Below are positions 60,159-64,000 of a DNA stretch of 64,000 bases, in pieces. Under the pieces are notes generated by a model. That model had not been told where the DNA came from. It made no database searches and saw only the letters and a program-made list of their open reading frames with translations. The translations under genes and the position numbers were made by a program. Where the stretch lies: positions 37,390,117 through 37,454,116 of the forward strand of contig CM054113.1 of the NCBI GenBank assembly GCA_028673005.1, written 5' to 3'. Position 1 is the stretch's first letter. Each line of letters begins with the position of its first letter. Source of the stretch: Tanypteryx hageni. Taxonomy: Eukaryota; Arthropoda; Insecta; Odonata; Petaluridae.

Positions 60159-61180
60159 CACACTAATTCTGGAAGCCAAAGTAATTATTATTTAAAATTA
60201 TCATTTAGAGGTGTGATTTTTTAAGGAATTATTCCTCACGTATTAACGATTGGTTATAAATGCCGTGATATCCGTCGATTTTATCTTCTGTCTCTGCCTC
60301 CGTCGTTCTTCGCATCGCAGTTTTTCTTTCTCCCGGCTCATTCCTCCCCCCTCTCTCTCACCCATCCTCTCCCCATCTCCCACTTTTCTTCTTCTTCCTC
60401 TCTTCATCCTCGTTATCCACATCCACGCAGAATGACTTACGACCGGCCATCAATCCTTCCACAGATCGGACGCCCTTCTGCTTCGCGGGGAATCCACGAT
60501 ATAAATCGGGCGGGATTGTGTCCACGCAACGCATTTCCACCCCAGCACATCGCCCCTCATTCTCCCCCTCTCCCCCCATCCGTCCCATTTCCCAGCACCA
60601 ACGGCAGGAGCATCTGAGCCCCCCTTTTATACTCATACCTTCCTTCCATCCCCTCTAACACTGATACCACTCCACCCGACCCATCCACCCGCGCGCACAC
60701 ACGCACAAACGCTCTTGACCCTCTTTTCCCGGCGAAGACACTCATGGCAAGGGTGCCATTCCATTTCCCTTCCTCACTAGCTCCTTTTCCTTTGTTCCGC
60801 GTGTGCACTACAGCCTGCTCCCTAACCCTTCTCTCTCTCTCTCTTTTACGCACCCTTCTATCGTTTATTTTTGAGAAAATTATTTCGCTAGAGTGCAAGC
60901 ACGTAATAATTAGTGAAAGTTTACCGCAGAAGATGGATCGCCAAACTTTTTACTAAAAGGACCACGTGAAGAGTTATCTATCACTGTGGGGGCCATATAC
61001 GACCTTTCAAATGACTGAATTAATTGTAAATTTCAAAGAGTCATTTTCGAACAAGTTTTTGATTGTGTAATATATCATGCGCCTATATTAAAATTGTATT
61101 CCGTCCACGCAGTCGAAAAATATAATTTAGATTTCATAAATGGTACGTACAGTTGGTAAATATACGAATATGCCTTAGGA
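60159..61180. other. No recognised gene
   Basis: CT-rich and GC-richer sequence fills 60250-60860. Opposed open frames (60358-60636 and 60557-60898 minus, 60744-60956 plus) have no domain. Confidence 0.35.
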
Positions 61181-61186
61181 GTTGAG

Positions 61187-61220
61187 TTAGGGCCCGCGGG
61201 CCATAGTTTGAGAACCCTTG
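61187..61220. repeat. hAT-like terminal fragment
   Basis: The sequence ggcccgcgggccatag followed by tttgagaaccctt is a familiar hAT right end (complement: AAGGGTTCTCAAACTATGG). No partner end was found within the preceding few hundred bases, so only an end remains. Confidence 0.4.
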
Positions 61221-63274
61221 CCATAGAGAATACCAATTAAAAACAATATTCAATGACAACGTAATAGTGTCCTCGTATTAATTTCCTGTGTGTGCTTAGT
61301 AAATCGAAATAGTAATTCATAGCTAAGTAGAAATTGAAAGGCTAAATGGTATTTACATTGATATTTCAAATATTTACATTTAGAAAACAAATAGGTTTAA
61401 AATTTCGATCCAGAGTAACAAAGCAGGCGAAATTTTGTCGGTTTCTCGGAGAAAAATGCATTAAAATGTACGTTTTTAATTCGTTCCCTTGGAATGGGGA
61501 TTTTTGTATCGCTTCTCATTTGTCGAAACGAGCTCTTATACGCCTCGTATTCTCTCTCTCTCTCTCTCCTACTTCCTCCACCTTCACTTTCTCTCTCTAG
61601 CATAACGACTGTGAAGTCTTATATATCTTTTTACGTCTTTCTACCTGCTTCGTCCTCTTAGCCCGATTGCGCTAGGTGAACGGTTCCTCTGCGACTATCA
61701 CTCGCTTTCCATTTTATTTCTTTCTCTGTCTCTCCTATTCCTATTAACGTAGGACCTCTTTACCTCAGCTCCCTTCAATCTCGTTTCCCGCTTCCATATG
61801 TCTATCCTACACTTGCTTCTTTTACTTTCTCCTCCTCTCATCCTCCTTTCCACGCACATTCATACGATCCTCTGAAATACCACCTCTCTTTCCCTCCCTC
61901 TCTCTCTTTCTCTTCCTCTCTCTCTTTCTAACTCCTGCTGCCAATTGCGGCCGTGACCCAAAGGGAGGAAGTAGGCTCAGGTGCGCGACAAAGGAGCAGA
62001 TCCCGTGGTTCCCACTTGGCCTTTATCTCCTCCATTGTTGCCACTCCTTTGGGATTAAACCGCCCGTAAAGACATGGAGAATGATCTCGGGTAAAGAGAG
62101 GTTTTCGATTCGTTCTCAACTACTACGCTTGTTACGGCTAAAGTTGCCAAAAGGCTGCGGTATGGATTTAAAACAAAAATAAATTTCAGAGTAGCTCAGG
62201 TTGAATTAAAAATATACTCTTATTAGTTTGTGTCTTTATCTAAAGAGTTTTGGTAATTGTGTTGTGTAAATTTGGAGGATGCGAAATCGTGTTGCAGTTA
62301 TGGGCATTGATGAATTTAAAAGAGAACAAATAAGGAAAGAGCTGCTGAAGCAGACAGTAAATAGCGGTTTTTTCAAAAGAAATTGTTAATACAAAATGTT
62401 TAAATTTATGTTTACTAGTATGATAGTTAGGAAATAATATTATAAAAATAATTTAAAACGATTAAGAAGAATCATTTTAAAACAAAGTTTATCAAAAAAG
62501 GAAATCTAAATTAAATTTCTACTCCCAATCTTTGAAAAGCATTCTTAGTTTTTTTTAACCGAACGCAAGTTATTCTAGAGAAATTTTCGCGAAATATATC
62601 GCATGTGTTTTATTATAATAACGTTCAAATATAATAATACATAAGTAGGGTTAATTAATGAAATGTTCTATACTTTCGTCTACTAAGGGAAATTACCACA
62701 CTTTACTCGATACTTACGCATGAATCATCATACACATTTAGTTTGTTCCTTCACATTGAAAGCATTACATGGAATTACCTGGTGAAAGTAGGGTGATATA
62801 AGTAAGCTTCTTGGAAAATATGTTTTCTGTAAACACTAGGGTAAAGTTTGCAGTGGCAGTTTTCTGAAAGGAAAAAACGAGAACATTTCGCCTTAAAGAG
62901 TTAAAATATAATCGCGATTTAAGTTTTGTACACGCAGAAGTTAATTTTTGTTCAGAAATAATTTTACCTACTTGCAGTTTTTGCACTACAAAAGGGCTCA
63001 TGTTGCTTATGGGAAAAGTTGTAATTGCAAATTCACTTCTGAAAGAGATGGTATTATTCCAGGTGGCATTTCTTAAATTCCGTCTAATTTTCTCTGAAGG
63101 ATAGGCGATTCGTCTATGGAGGAGTAATTAATCGGATTAAAAATATTTATTCCAATAAAGATAAGAAAAATAAAATATAATTTCATTGAGGTGGTTTGTT
63201 AATGATTCACATAAATTATTATGAGAAAATGAAGCAAGGAAATTATTTTTGGGTGCCATTTCCTCACTGATTAT
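61221..63274. other. No recognised gene
   Basis: CT-rich to 61960, then AT-rich. The minus frame 62765-63001 has no motif. Confidence 0.35.
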
Positions 63275-63282
63275 ATCTAGAT

Positions 63283-63611
63283 CAGTGGTTCTCAACCGTG
63301 ATGACATCACACCCCAGGGTGACACAAGAGTTATTGAGGGCCGACGAAAATATTTGATAAATTCACAGTGTATCATATTCTGGCTTATAAAAATAAATAA
63401 AACCAGAATAATACCTGCCTCTGCTTCTTTAAATACGTATATTTTGATCTTTATGTGGTAGATAAAGCCCAATTTATCTTTAAAGGTGACTTGGAGGAAA
63501 TGGAACTGTAAACGGGGTTACGCAGAACTGAAATGGAGTGACGCAGAACTGAAATGGGATGACGCAGAATTGAAATGGGGTGACGCAAACAAAAAAGGCC
63601 GAGAAACACTA
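63283..63611. mobile_element. hAT MITE (329 bp) with internal tandem repeat
   Basis: The left end CAGTGGTTCTCAACC and right end gagaaacacta form imperfect inverted termini of the hAT type. The flanks ATCTAGAT (63275-63282) and ATCTAGAG (63612-63619) agree at 7 of 8 bases. A 21-bp unit (gacgcagaactgaaatggggt-like) is repeated about four times at 63510-63590 near the right end. Confidence 0.8.
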
Positions 63612-63619
63612 ATCTAGAG

Positions 63620-64000
63620 GCTTCGACAATATTGCTAATAAATCTAACAATAAGATGTGTTGTAACCGCACCCTGTCAAAGCCATGAACGTCAGTCTCTC
63701 GTAAGCGATCCTCTCTCTCCCCCATATCGTTCTCCCTTCCTATTTCTCCTCCCTACTCCAAAGAGAAATGCCGTTAATATCCTCTCTCTGTTGGTATTCT
63801 TTGCGCAATTTTGCGCGGGGGTTGCAAACGAGAGGTTCTCAAATCCCCGATAGATGTCACAACGATCGCCGCCTTCCCCTTCCACTCTATAACACCACTT
63901 CCTGTCCAGCCTCCTCGAACCACTCGATAATTACTTTCGTCTGATCACCTTTCTATCCTTTAATCTGCTGTTTCTCTCCGCTGTTAGTGAAAAACAATAA
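63620..64000. other. No recognised gene
   Basis: Moderately CT-rich; opposed open frames 63632-63853 and 63691-63885 lack motifs. Confidence 0.35.

Overview
The window is eukaryotic and almost certainly animal, most likely arthropod. It is AT-rich, carries long CT/GA and TA microsatellites, and shows no bacterial-style gene packing. Its recognisable coding sequence is a mixed set of decayed transposons: LINE, piggyBac, hAT, Helitron, mariner and possible Penelope-like pieces. I found no intact host gene, rRNA, CRISPR array or operon. The species cannot be fixed from the sequence.

Layout. 1-2070: AT-rich DNA with a decayed repeat. 2070-4190: repeat head, CT tract and a 5'-truncated LINE with a clear reverse transcriptase. 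4820-5410: SINE-like copies on the minus strand. 6200-6875: two tandem 309-bp units, each with a tRNA-like gene, bracketed by a 13-bp direct repeat. 7700-8230: a GC/CpG-rich island. 10190-11715: broken hAT transposase (BED-finger, ZBED5/SCAND3-like). 12620-14815: Helitron helicase remnant interrupted by two TIR repeats and by a 745-bp hAT MITE. 19890-21490: piggyBac transposase with its right end and TTAA, next to a second hAT fragment. 23909-24330: a hAT MITE with perfect 8-bp target duplications. 33800-35330: 5'-truncated LINE tail, then a decayed mariner. 35400-36065: TA arrays enclosing an 83-bp near-perfect inverted repeat around a hammerhead-like motif. 43370-44260: internally deleted LINE on the minus strand. 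45760-47365: a SINE cluster. 48025-49330: an unidentified decayed coding block on the minus strand. 54990-55625: a tandem duplication of about 300 bp. 59678-60158 and 61180-63611: pogo-like and hAT MITEs.

The genes do not form a pathway. The window records successive insertions. The best-resolved case is Helitron first, then TIR elements and a hAT MITE inside it: removing the MITE plus one target copy restores the helicase reading frame exactly. Between the repeats lie stretches of higher GC (about 22.3-24.9, 26-27.5, 31-34, 36-46 and 53-61 kb) that look like intronic or intergenic host DNA. I could not assign exons there.
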